Assembly: GCF_027887165.1 (NCBI RefSeq)
Contig: NC_077227.1
Coordinates: 352,428,207 to 352,492,206 of the forward strand
Direction: 5' to 3'
Source of the DNA: Monodelphis domestica
Lineage: Eukaryota; Chordata; Mammalia; Didelphimorphia; Didelphidae
DNA: 64,000 bases
Positions within the stretch are counted from its first letter, which is position 1; each line of letters starts with the position of its first letter. Below, in pieces: positions 24,123-34,778 of the stretch. The notes under the pieces are model-generated. The model saw nothing but the letters and a program-made list of their open reading frames with translations. It was not told the origin of the DNA and ran no database searches. Both the position numbers and the translations under genes were made by a program.

Positions 24123-24532
24123 GAAATACTGGTCAGTTTGTTGATTTAAATTTACTTGTTCTTTATTTTAAATATTGTATTTATTCCCATTTTGTTTTGT
24201 TTTGTTTTACTTTAAAATAAAATATGTGCAGTGTGCATAGAGATTTGTTCATAGTTTTGTTTTGTTTTTATAGTCCAGCCCTCCAACAGTCTGAGGGACA
24301 GTGAACTGGCCCCCTGTGTAAAAAGTTTGGGGACCCCTGGCTTAGTGAATTGAGAGTCAGGCCTAGAGACAAGAAGTCCTGGGTTTGAGTGTGTCCTCAG
24401 ACACTTCCTAGCTGTGTGACCCTGGGCAAGTCACTTAACCCCCGTTGCCTAGACTTTATTGCATTCCTTGGAACCGATACACAGTATTGATTTTAAAATG
24501 GAAGGTAATGGTTTAAAAAATAGCATTTACTT

Positions 24533-25186
24533 ATGGGGAATGACACCTTCATTTAGAATGACATGTATGCATTATGTATTTACAAGCATGGGTACTTTGT
24601 ATCTATACATGTTTGAATATACTTATATATGTAGTATGTCAACGTGTGTCTGGAGAGAGAGAGAAGGTGTAAGGGAGGAAGCAAGAAGAAAGGGAAGGAG
24701 AGAAAGAAGACAGACAGAGCAATAGAGTGTATCTGCAAGCACAGATATAAATAAATGGATAATAATAAATATGAATAATTATGAATACATCAGCACTATG
24801 TTCTGTGCATACATGGGGATAAATTAGTTTTAAATTGTCATTAAATACTTTCTTTGTGGGGATAGAACGAGAGAGTTGAGACAATCCTTACTCTCAAGGA
24901 GCTCATATTCTAATTGGGAGAGAAAACACATAACAGGGTTCAGCTCCAGAGCAGTTTGGAAGGTCTGATGGTCTTGGGTTGTAGAGGCAGGGCAGATGAG
25001 AAGAAAAGTCTAGTCATTCGCAGTCTTATAAGAAGGATTGTAAATGGTGACTTTCTGCTCATCCAAGTGGTATGACTTTTGAGAGAGGGTAAGCACTCCC
25101 AAAGGCCAGAGGGATGCTGGAGTCCTGGATTACCTCCTTGAGGATAGACATGGAGTCTCAGCATCCAGTCAGAATGGGTCATCTAG
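24533..25186. other. intergenic; purine-rich patch, no gene
   Basis: A GA-rich patch lies at 24650-24720. 24845-24935 has wording common in ancient mammalian repeats (ttactctcaaggagctcata, then ttctaattgggag). No coding evidence. Confidence 0.45.
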
Positions 25187-25372
25187 GGGTAGCCAGGTGA
25201 CTCACTATCTGGAAAACCAGGCCTAGAGATGGGAGGTTCTAGGTTCAAATCTGACCTCAGATACTTCCTGGCTGTGTGACCCTGGGCAAGTTAATAAACC
25301 CCAACTTGCTAGCCCTTACTGCCCTGGAACTGATACTTAGTATGGATTCCAAGAGGAAGATAAAAAAGAATG
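25187..25372 (+). repeat. type A SINE
   Basis: Head aggggtagccaggtgactca, 'gaccctgggcaagttaataa', 'gatacttagtatggattcca', A-rich end. Confidence 0.85.
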
Positions 25373-28189
25373 GCTAACCTACTGTCTAGTAGGAATTGGG
25401 TAGTAGGGGTTGAAGTGGAGGAAGGGAAGGTACTCTGACAGAATATAGCTCTTTATGTGCAGATGTGGTACATGACTGATCCATGTATATGGACATGCAT
25501 ACATGTGTATGTTGTATGTCTGGACATGTGTGCACAGCCCAAGTGTTTTATGTGCTACATATTTGTTCATTTGCACCCCCATTTGTGTATATAATCACAT
25601 ATATAGTGCTTGCTCTTTTGTGTATACCTGAGTATATCTTATTTGTGTATATGAGCATACACATGTCCACGTACAGAATACACTTCTGTGTGTGCGTATG
25701 TGCATGTGTGCACGCTTGCTGATGAAAAACAGCAAAGCCTTTTGGAAGAGGAGGAGGAAGGAGAGCAGGATGAGCCCTGGCCCAAGTCAGCCCTGCTTCA
25801 AGATGCTAGAATTCTTAAGGATAATTCTCACCATTCCAGGGCTCAAGGACTGTTGCTTCTTCCTTCCTCTTCAGCTTCAACTCCTCAAACAAAACCAAAG
25901 CGGCTTCCTGGGCATGATCGCTCTAACCTCAGGGAGAACGGAGATCGGGTGCTCACTCCCAACCCAGAGAGCAATTAGGGGATGGTTCTCCTGGCCAATG
26001 ACCCTCATACTTCCCTTCATCAGAGGCAGCTCTCCTAGATGGCAGACCAGGAGATTTGGCCTTGGTCTGATCTGACCCAGGCTCTATGCATATGTAAGAG
26101 TCAAGGTTCCTATCTGCTAAGGGCAGAGGGAGGGCACAGACCTTCGGTTTAATTTTTTGTGTTCAAACTCTGTTTTCTAACAGTCCTGTGTTCTCAAGTT
26201 CCTTCCAGTTCTATAGCTTGGGGATGCCCGCCCACCCTCCTTTCCCTCTACCCCCCATTCCCCCACCCCTACCAAGTATAGCAGCTTCAGGTTTCTTGCC
26301 CTAGGGAAGAGCCAGGGCATGTTGCTACAGTTTAGCTCTTTCCACACACACAAAGAAAGGAAGGCTCACCTAACCTGAGCAGGCAGTGAACAGCCCTGGG
26401 AACCAAACTTAGGAGAAGCCACTGAGGGGTGGGGGCTGTAGCCAAAGAATGCTGACTTAGTTACAGGGGCAGGGAAATTCTTTCTTGCCAGTCCAGCAAC
26501 CTATACCCAGGCAGAAAGCGATCAGAATCCATCCTGGGAAAAGCAGCGAACATGTGGGAGCTGTTTGGTGGAGAGACATTAAGGAAAGGGACTGGACACC
26601 TTGGAAGCAAAGGCTCCTGAGAAAAGCATCCCCCACTCCTGATCTCCCAAAGGAGAATGCAACAGAGCTGTATCCAAACCAATTCTCTCAGGGGGAGCCT
26701 AGATCCCTAACAGCTAACAACTTGCCTGGGTTCCCCAAATCCTAATTTCCAACACATTCTGTCTCAACCTGCTAACAAATTCATGACTTTAATATGCAAC
26801 TAATTCCTTCAAAATTGAGGGATCAAACCTGCTGTTAAAGTTATCACACAAAACCTCATATATTTGCACTCTGCCTCCATAGGAATAGGCCCAAGGATTC
26901 CAGGAACCAATGATCCCAGGGATCCTAGGGAGAGATCCTTATCCTCTCCAGTATTCACCATCTTGGGCACCAAGAGGTCTGGGAAACTGCCTAGTGTGGG
27001 GAAGAAAGGACTGGTGTGTGAGACTGAAGAGCTATTTATGCTTCCGTCCTAGCAACCATTACGAACAACCTACATGACTTTGAATGAGTTATTTCTATGC
27101 CTTTTATTCTTGTTTTCCTCATCTCTAAAATCAGAGGATAGAGATGCTCTCTGCTCTCCCATCCAGTTCTGATATGTCACTTACATATTCTGAGGCTCCT
27201 TCTAGCTCTCACATTCTATGATCTGAAGTCCTTTCCAATCCCAGCATTCTATGCATTAAGACCCTTTCCAGTACTAAAGGGATTCTGGGAGGAACAAAAT
27301 GAATTATGACAATACAGAAGCAGGAATAGGCATTCTGTACAGGTGTCCAAGTGGCAGGGTCCCATCAGGCCATGGAGGGATATGAATACCAGTGAGAAGT
27401 TTGGATTTCATTCAATAGGGAGTGAGAGAAGTTCTCAAGCAGGGGAGTAACATCAAACCTATGCACTAGACAGATGCTTGTATATCTGTACAGGATAGTT
27501 TAAAGAAAGCAGAGATGAAGTGGGGAGGTCCTTTGAGCACTCTAGTGTTTCTGAACCCTTCTCCAAAGGAAGTTCTGAAGCCTTGCTCCTGGATTGACAC
27601 CTACCACACAGTGGACTTTTTGCTGGGACACAATGAACAATATCAAAGGCCTGCCATGCAATAATATTGTCTAGCTCTCCATCATCACTCTACCAGCAGT
27701 GCAAATAGTTTTAATATCAAGGTGAACAAGCAGGGAAGTCTTGCCTGCAAAATAATTGTGGGGAGTTACTGCCTGCTAACCTTCTGCCAACTCACTGCAC
27801 AGTTACTCATGCCCAAGCTTTGGGCCCAATTAAGTGAGAAAAGACAGTGGTTAATGAAGAGTAAACAATCAGAAAGCCAGTAATTACACCACAGCTTTGC
27901 TCCCACATGTCTGGGGGGGGGGGGGCAGAGAGGGGGAAGGGAAAGGGTGGTAGTGAGGAGGAAGAGGAGGAGAAGGAGGAGGAAAATTTAGAGGGACTCT
28001 TTGGAGCAGGGGACATGGACATCAGGCTTTTTATTGGGGACCTGATGTTCTTTCTAAAGAATCAGAGAATGTCTGGACTAGAAAGGGACTTAGGAAATGG
28101 AATCTGAGAGCTGGAGATGGAGAAAGGAATGAGGAGACTTGAAACCTAGATCATCTGAGCTGGATGGACTTTAGGACATCACAGAGACA
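25373..28189. other. intergenic, low-repeat island; no gene seen
   Basis: 25440-25720 is alternating TG/CA/AT-rich. 25730-27060 contains no repeat I recognise and is fairly G+C-rich. Overlapping frames of 96 and 127 codons at 25688-26075 have no domain or codon bias. 27290-27520 carries the unassigned ancient repeat (tttggatttcattcaatagg). A G run lies at 27912-27925 with GA-rich DNA after it. Confidence 0.45.
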
Positions 28190-28400
28190 AAAAGGACCCC
28201 AAATGCTGTCTAATTTGACCCCAGCCTAACAGAAATCCCCTCCATAACATTTCCTAATAGTGCTTAGTCAACTCTTAACTGAAGTTCTCTAAGGATTCGA
28301 TGATGCCACCTCCCAAGGCAACTTTTAGATATCCCATGTCTTTAGACATTTTCCCTTAGGATGAACCCTTTTCTCTTCAGTGGCAGAGTTAAAAGTGTCC
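28190..28400 (+). repeat. CR1/L3-like LINE 3' fragment
   Basis: 'tgccacctcccaaggcaact' followed by 'cttaggatgaacccttttct' matches the 3' region of amniote CR1/L3 elements. Very diverged. Confidence 0.5.
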
Positions 28401-28764
28401 TTAGAACCCAAAATGTCACAGCTAAGGATTCGGAGAGAGGGAGGAGGAAGTGTGCTTTAGAGAGGAAGGTTGACTGGTCTACACAAGTCATTCAGATAAG
28501 GTCAAATCATTAACGCTTTGGGTCAAAAGCAGCTGCAAAACTTGCAAAACAAAGACCAGTTGCAGTACAAGCCTCAGAATCAGAACCGGGGAAAAGTGAA
28601 ATGGATTGAATCAGCAGGTAACGAGTTATCCATGTCTAGAGGTGTCCTAGCAGAGGCTGGATGATCACTTGCTGAGGATGATGTAGAAAGGATTATTGCT
28701 CAGGTTGGTATTGGGGAAATTGGTCCCGGAGGTCCCTTTGAGCTCTGAGTTCTGTGACTCATTA

Positions 28765-28882
28765 AACTCATTAGATTGTGAGCTCCTAGAGGGCAGAGAC
28801 TAGCTTTCTTATCTCATTTGTATCCCTCGTACTTAGCACAGTGCCTGGCACTTAGCAGGCATTTAATAAATATTTGTTGACA
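28765..28882 (+). repeat. L2-type 3' tip
   Basis: 'gattgtgagctcctagaggg', 'cttagcacagtgcctggcac', 'taataaatatttgttgac' is the L2 3' end. Confidence 0.75.
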
Positions 28883-28884
28883 GC

Positions 28885-29252
28885 AATATTGCATAATGAG
28901 CAATTGTGAAGATCTAAGGCAATTTCCAAAGACTCGTGATGAAAAATACCATCCACCTCCAGAGAAAAGATTGATGGAGTCTGAATATAGACTGAAACAG
29001 GTGATATTTCACTTTCTTTCTTCTTTTTTTATTGGTTGGAGTTCTCTTCCATAAAATGGCTAATATGGAAAATTGTTTTCCATTATTGCACATGTAAAAT
29101 CTTTACCATATTGCTTGCTGTCTCAGGGAGGTAGGAGGAAAGGGGAAAGGAGAGGGAGAATTTTGCTCAAATTTAAAAAAAAAAAGGTTAAAATTTGTTT
29201 TCTCATGTAATCAGAGGAAAAATAAAATATTATTTTAAAAAATAAATATTTA
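28885..29252 (+). repeat. marsupial L1 3' UTR
   Basis: 'atgagcaattgtgaagatct', 'catccacctccagagaaaag', 'ggagtctgaatatagactga', 'ttgcttgctgtctcagggag', ending ataaaatattattttaaaaa. Poly-A-ended and 5'-truncated. Confidence 0.65.
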
Positions 29253-29374
29253 TTTATTGATTCTTTGATTGGCCCTAAGAAGGAAGATTCAGAGAAGGGT
29301 CTTTTGAGTCCCCAAGTACAAGGCTCTTAGGTTCTCTGCCTCTTAGCAGGCAGGAGGCACATAGAGAGGGGGAA

Positions 29375-29612
29375 GAGAGTACTGGGCCTAGATTGAGGAA
29401 AACCCGAGTTCAAATACAACTTCAGACTCTTACTAGCTGTGACCAGCCCTGGGCAAGTCATTTAACTGTCTGCCTCACTTTCCTCAACAGTAAAATGGGA
29501 ATTACAATAGCACCTACCTCCCAGGGTTGTTGTGAGGTGCTAATCAGATACTGGCAAAGTGCTTAGTGCAGTTCCCAGCACATAGTAAGCACTTAATAAA
29601 TACATGTTTCTT
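29375..29612 (+). repeat. MIR-like SINE
   Basis: 'ccctgggcaagtcatttaac', 'cagtaaaatgggaattacaa', 'cccagggttgttgtgaggtg', 'agcacatagtaagcacttaa', near complete. Confidence 0.8.
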
Positions 29613-29794
29613 TCCTTCCTAGAAACACATAAAAAACTTTTCCAGCATTGTTTGTGCTCATCAAGAAATATCCATCATTTTTATAGATAGATAGAATATA
29701 CTAAAGTTAATGGAGAAGATCCAAAATTCATTCAAGAAAGAGTCTGTGCCCCATGGGGTTTTAGGAGAGTGTGCTTTCTTCATTTTAATACCAG

Positions 29795-30055
29795 GCAAGG
29801 GCAGTGAAGTAGATTAGTGGACAGAGCACTGGACTTTGGATCAGGAATCAGGAATCATTTATTGCCTTGAGTTTAAATCCAACCTCAAACACTTATTTTG
29901 TGACCCTGAGCAAATTATTTAATCCTATTTGCCTCAGTTTCCTCATCTATAAATAAACTGGAGAAGGAAATGGCAAACCACTCTAGGATCTTTACCAAGA
30001 AAACCCCAATGGGATCATGAAGAGTCAAAAATGACTGAATAACCACAACAAACAA
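29795..30055 (+). repeat. type B SINE
   Basis: 'ggaaatggcaaaccactcta', 'accaagaaaaccccaatggg', tail gtcaaaaatgactgaataac. A short direct repeat (atcaggaatcaggaatcatt) duplicates part of the head. Confidence 0.85.
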
Positions 30056-30177
30056 AATGTCAAGTAAACTTTAATACTTAGCATTGTCTCCTTACCAAAG
30101 GATTCCATGGGATCATAGAGGTCTTGGCCTTGACCCACTAACATTACTGAATTATTTATTATTAGATTATAGATGCT

Positions 30178-30352
30178 ATTGTTTAACCCTTACCATCTAT
30201 CTTAGTAACAGCTCCAAGACAGAAGAGTAAAATGTAGGCAATGAGGCTAAGTGACCTGCCCAGAGTCACATAGCTAAAAAGTGTCTGAAGCTAGATTTGA
30301 ACCCAGGTCCTCCCAACTCCAGGCCTGGTGTGTCATTTCACTGCTCCTACCA
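30178..30352 (-). repeat. type A SINE
   Basis: Antisense: gtttaacccttaccatctat, 'agtgacctgcccagagtcac', 'tttgaacccaggtcctccca'. Confidence 0.85.
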
Positions 30353-30644
30353 ATGCTATCTTGATGTTATTAACCATCTTCATTAGCAAGTCGGTGTTTT
30401 AATCCTCTTGGGATAGAACATTCTTTCCCCATATATAATTTACAGATTAGGACTAGATTTGAATTGGAGTTCCAGATAAATGCCATTTACTGGTTCTGTG
30501 ACTGAGTAAGTCATTTCTTCTCTCTGAGTCTCATATTCTTCATTTGTGAAATATAGACAATAACATTTATGCTACCTCCTCTAAGTGGTTAGGAAAAGAA
30601 AAGTCACATGAATTACTATTGAGAATCAATATGGTAGAATAGCC

Positions 30645-30800
30645 TCATGAGAGGAATTGTGGGATAGTAGATAGAGAAGGTGCCTTGAAGCCAAGAGGAC
30701 CTGGGTTCAAGTCCCAAATTTAACACATGCTGGCTATGTGACCCTTGGCTAGTCATGGAACATCTCAATGCCGGGGGCAATTCTCTTATCTTCCTTAATA
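30645..30800 (+). repeat. third SINE type (type C), 5' part
   Basis: 'agaggacctgggttcaagtc', 'gctggctatgtgacccttgg', 'atctcaatgccgggggcaat'. Related to the copy at 36240-36450, distinct from A and B. Confidence 0.6.
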
Positions 30801-30917
30801 AAGGGAAGTTCCTCACTGAGTGTTGAAACCACAGATTAGGACAATTAAAAACTAATTTTGAAAAAGGAGCACTAGATACAAGCATTTGCTCTCAATGAGC
30901 CTGTTTCCCCTTTTAAG

Positions 30918-31188
30918 AATTTTGTCATTGCTGTCCAGTCATGTCTGACTCTTTGTGATCACATTTGGGGTTTTCTTGGCAAAGATATTGGGGTGGTTTG
31001 CCCTTTACTTCGCCAGCTTATTTTACAGATAAAGAACTGAGGCAAATAGGCTTAAGTGATTTGCCCAGAGTCACACAGCTGATAAGTGTCACACTCACTC
31101 GTAAGGTAGTAAAAGACAAGATTTGAACTCTTCCTGTCTCCATGCCCAGCACTCTGTTCCCTGTGCACCTTGCTGTCCCTTTTTTAAA
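30918..31188 (-). repeat. type B SINE
   Basis: Antisense: gctgtccagtcatgtctgac, 'ttggggttttcttggcaaag', 'gcccagagtcacacagctga', 'gcaccttgctgtccct'. Confidence 0.88.
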
Positions 31189-31945
31189 ATTAGGCAATAG
31201 AAATCGTATTCTGCTTACCTCTCCAGGTGGTTGTGAGCTATTGTCATTTTAGATGGAACAAAGATGCCAAGTGACTCACCCCCAGATCACAAAGCAATCA
31301 GCCCTGAAGTGGTTGCCAGCCTATTATACTTTATCGACATTCCCAGGGTAATGGCACTCTTTCATGATGGTCCCTCCTCCTCTGGCCTGAGTCTGAAGAC
31401 ACTAAATTGGTCTCATTTCAGAGAGCCTGGATCTCCATGAACTTCAAAACGTCAAGTCCTGAGCCCTGGAGCAAGCACGGAGAAGGAGAACCTAGCAGGA
31501 CATGACCTGGCCTGTCATCTACCACCTTTCCTTCACCTCTAGCTGGCCAGTTAATGAGAGCAAATTACAAGAGGCTCATGAGCAAGCAGGGATTTTATGG
31601 CCTGGGCGGCAGGCTGGGACAACTAGAAAGAGTTTTTTCCTCTACTTCCTTGGCTGTGACACAACCTCCCTTCAACTGGAAACAGGCAGGCACAGGCCAG
31701 GGCACGAGGCAGGCAGGGAACTATTAGGCAGGCTTTCTTCCCTAGTTCCCACAAGAATGTGGTTGGGCCTTGTGGAATGAAATTCTGGATGTCCTCACAG
31801 CCTTTCAGGGAAGCCTAGCTAACAGATGCCATGGAGAAAGCTCGAGCCTTTCTTCTTCTGGTACAGCTATTGAGGTCTGAATCTCTGGGTGATCTTTAAG
31901 CCAGAGCATAGTATTATTGCATCTCCCCAGCTCTCACATTTACTG
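31189..31945. other. intergenic, low-repeat, no gene seen
   Basis: 31400-31800 has balanced composition and no repeat signature. A 92-codon frame at 31502-31780 has no recognisable domain. It is a candidate for unannotated regulatory sequence only. Confidence 0.4.
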
Positions 31946-31949
31946 CTTG

Positions 31950-32532
31950 TCTGTATGTGTCTCCTCTGTCTTTCTATTTGTATCTCTGTTTCTCTTTCTC
32001 TCCCTATGACTCTCTCTGCTTCTCTCTCTTTAGCTCTCTTTATGTATTAGTGTCTTTCTCTTTCTCTCCCAATATCTCCATTTCTCTGTCCCTCACTATG
32101 TTCTCTTTGTCTGTCTCTGTCTCTGTTTCCCTCCTTATGTCTCTTTTTCTCCATCTGTCCCTCTTTCCCCTTTTGTTGCTCTCTTTTTGTATCTTTTTGT
32201 CTTCTCCCCCATTTTCTCTGTCTCTTACTTATTATATCTTTCTCTTTCGCTGTCTTTTTTCTCTCTTTCACTTTCTCTTTCCTGACACCTCTTTTTCCTT
32301 CCTTATGTTTCTCTAACTTTCTCTTTCTCTCCCAATATCTCTCTCTCTTTCTCTCTCTCTCTTATTCTCTCTCCCTCGTGTCTCTTGCCCTCCACTGTCT
32401 CTCTTTTTCTTCACGTTTTTCTGTTTCTCTCCTTATGTCTCTATCTCCTTTTCTTTATCTGTCTCTCTTCCTCTGTCTTTCTATCTTCCTCACCACTACC
32501 TCCCCCCTTTCCCATTCTGTCTCTAAGACAGG
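31950..32532. repeat. 580-bp polypyrimidine (TCTCTTT-type) tract
   Basis: The plus strand is almost all C and T, with scattered A and G. Long apparent frames such as 31957-32316 (Ser/Leu/Phe-rich) are artefacts of the tract. Confidence 0.9.
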
Positions 32533-32664
32533 ATTATGGGATTGTTCCTCCTCTCCATCTTCCCTCTTAGAAATCAAAGAATTTAGCCTCACAGAATCCC
32601 AGAATATTCAAGCTGGAAGGGACCTTGGGATAGTTTTCTATCTTTTCTAGGTTTCTGATGCCTC

Positions 32665-32800
32665 CCATTGCTAATGTCTGGTTTTTACATAATTGTTTGC
32701 ACATCCTCTCCCATTTGATTTGTTATATCTTTTACCTTTCTTTGTAACCCCAGTGCCTGGCACATAGTAGGAACTTAATAAATATTTATTGACTGGCTAA
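32665..32800 (+). repeat. L2-type 3' tip
   Basis: 'gtaaccccagtgcctggcac' and 'taataaatatttattgactg'. Confidence 0.65.
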
Positions 32801-32814
32801 TAATGTTAAGAAAT

Positions 32815-33022
32815 CCCTGACTAATGCACTGCTCTGGGACAATCCTGAAAGACTCATTACAGGGATTGCTCTCTACCTCCAGAGAAAGAACTGCTGGAGT
32901 CATCTTTCACATCAGTGTAGCTTTGCTTTTATTTTGGGGTTCTGGTCTTGTCTGAGTGTGTTCTTATAACAATGACCAATGTGGAAGTGGGTTTTACATG
33001 ACAATAAACTTAAAAAGAAAGA
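32815..33022 (+). repeat. L1 3' UTR fragment
   Basis: 'ctacctccagagaaagaact', 'gaccaatgtggaagtgggtt', then acaataaacttaaaaag. Related to the piece at 28885-29252. Confidence 0.55.
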
Positions 33023-33024
33023 AA

Positions 33025-33237
33025 TCCCTGATCCAGAAGATTTGAATTTGAGTTGGGACTTGCATAGTTACTAATTTTTACAACCATGGGCAAACCACTT
33101 AAGCCCTCTTATCCTCAGTTTCTTTGCCTATAAAATGGGGGAAGGCAATTACTTGTGCCTTCTTCCATCCTTGTTATGAGGAAAATGCTTTATGAGCTTT
33201 GGAATGCTGTGTAAATGTGGATTCTTATTACGAATGT
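33025..33237 (+). repeat. MIR-like SINE
   Basis: 'ccatgggcaaaccacttaag', 'cctcagtttctttgcctata', 'atgctttatgagctttggaa'. Confidence 0.65.
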
Positions 33238-33570
33238 GTTCTCAGGATAGTACAACAGAGCTGGAAGGGATCTTGGAATACAGAGCATGGAATGTCAGCG
33301 GGCAGGTACCTTAGACTGTGTCGGATGTTCCAGGCCAAGGTTTTCTCCAACCTGTGAGCTCATGAAGACCTTGTTCCTAATTCCTGCTTTCCACTGACCT
33401 CTGCTGGCCACACTGAGAATAGATAGCACTAAGGACAGTGGGAGAAATGAGCACATCCATTGATCAGCCTTCCGACAGGACCCTGCCCTGCCCTGTGTAG
33501 AAAGATGAAACTCTCCAAAATACTAGCTCTTCTGCTTGGCTTCTGAGACCTTCTCTAGTCTCACCTAAAA
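33238..33570. other. intergenic, nothing identified
   Basis: No recognised repeat or frame. Confidence 0.4.
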
Positions 33571-33571
33571 C

Positions 33572-33820
33572 CAGGGGCAGCTGGGTGGTGCAGTGGGTAG
33601 AGTGCTGGACCTGAAGTCGGGACGACTCATTTTCCTGAGTTCAAATCCAGTCTCAGACATTTCCTCTCTGTGTGATCCTGGGCAAATCACTTAACTCTGC
33701 CTCAGTTCCTCATCCATAAAATGGACAAAGAATGGCAAACTGCTCCAGTATCTTTGCCAAGAAAACCCCAAATGGGATCACAAAGAGTCAGACAAGAGTG
33801 AACCATGTCAACAAAAGGCC
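33572..33820 (+). repeat. type B SINE
   Basis: Head ccaggggcagctgggtggtg, 'ctccagtatctttgccaaga', 'aaaccccaaatgggatcaca', tail agtcagacaagagtgaacca. The most complete B copy here. Confidence 0.9.
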
Positions 33821-34330
33821 AAATCTTACCTATTCACATAGGTAACAGCTGGGCTCTAGCTTCAGTTTTGGTTTATGAGCTTTCCTGTCTATTCAAATCC
33901 TGTCTGCCCTTTAATCCTTTTCTGGGCAGTCTAATCCACAGGGATCTATCTCTCCTTCACACTTTTATTGGGCTTATTTTCCATATTGCTCATTATAATA
34001 CAATTGATTTTCACTGTCCTTCCTGGGGGAAGCCTAGTTCCTTGCAGGGCAATCTAATCCCTATCAGGAATGAGATGAGAGTCCATAAAGTCTATAACAG
34101 CTCTCTGATCTTTCCCTTCCCAGGAGTAGCATTTAATTTATTAAATATATATTAATTTATATAATATGTGTTAATATGTTAAATTAATATATTATATGTA
34201 AAGTGTATCAGACAATATTGAGTCAGGAAAACATCAAAGGCACAATCCCTGACCACAAGAAGACTCCAGTCTAATTAAAAGAGTAAAACTTCAGGGATAG
34301 AAAGAAAATCCCCACAGACACAAATTACTT
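33821..34330. other. intergenic; AT-rich patch
   Basis: 34130-34200 is a TAAT/TATA-rich palindromic patch. 33805-34155 is open for 116 codons but shows no domain. No gene. Confidence 0.4.
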
Positions 34331-34456
34331 ATGGGGACACTTTTATTTTAATAACAACAAAATAAAAACAAAGTAAATGCCTATCAGTTGGGAAATGGCT
34401 AAACAAATTGTGGAAACCTGAATATAACAGAATATTACTATACTATGTGAAATAGG

Positions 34457-34673
34457 TGGGTTTTGGTTTTATATGATTATTCACTTACAAAAAAGAACAA
34501 TATGGAAATGTGTTTTGCATAAGACATATATAACTCTGATCAAACTGCTCGCCAGCTCTGGGAAAGGGGAAGGAAGGAAAGGAGGGAGACAATGTATATC
34601 ACATAACTTTGGAAAACTTATGTGGAAATTTATTACATATAACTGGTAATAATTAAATTAACTCTTTAAAAAG
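34457..34673 (+). repeat. younger L1 3' tip inserted into the old L1
   Basis: 'acaatatggaaatgtgtttt', 'gcataagacatatataactc', then a GGA-rich patch and an A-rich end. It is bounded by gaaatagg at 34449-34456 and 34674-34681. Confidence 0.65.
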
Positions 34674-34681
34674 GAAATAGG

Positions 34682-34778
34682 ACTGCTTGCTTTTGCAACA
34701 CATGCTAAAATTGGAACAATACAGAGAAAATTAACATGCAAGACTACCAGGCAAATTCATAAAGAATTCTTTATTTTA
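34682..34778 (+). pseudogene. U6 snRNA retropseudogene
   Basis: 'tgcttgcttttgcaacacat', 'ctaaaattggaacaatacag', 'agaaaattaacatg', then gcaaattcataaagaattct and a T run follow U6 from its 5' stem through the 3' end. About 10 bases around the gcccctgcgc segment are lost. An A-rich tail follows. U6 retrocopies are made by L1 machinery. Confidence 0.88.

Larger units (their letters stand above)
20853..24339 (+). mobile_element. hAT (Charlie-like) DNA transposon, 3.49 kb, decayed autonomous copy
   Basis: The ends are CAGCAGTCCCCAAACT and, inverted, CAGGGGTCCCCAAACT, which are 16-bp terminal inverted repeats with two mismatches. The 8-bp target duplication is gctcagtg (20845-20852) and gcttagtg (24340-24347), one mismatch. 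The body holds a palindrome-rich 5' region, a GATA array and a transposase relic on the plus strand. An L1 tip (23902-24122) inserted near its 3' end. The size and coding content mark it as a once-autonomous copy. Its terminal sequence recalls hAT families abundant in opossum. The exact family is inference. Confidence 0.93.
20830..24518 (+). repeat. type A SINE split by a hAT transposon
   Basis: Head ggaggcagctagatggctca at 20830-20852 resumes at 24348 with aattgagagtcaggcctaga and continues to the A tail at about 24518. The SINE's own target duplication aatagcatttactt lies at 20816-20829 and 24519-24532, an exact 14-bp match, so both halves belong to one insertion. Confidence 0.95.

Noticed and set aside
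25688-26075. Overlapping frames of 96 and 127 codons
   Set aside because: No domain, no codon bias, no splice partners visible. Two overlapping frames of similar length in G+C-rich DNA are expected by chance.
31957-32316. 119-codon Ser/Leu/Phe-rich frame
   Set aside because: Produced by the polypyrimidine tract, which lacks stop codons by composition.
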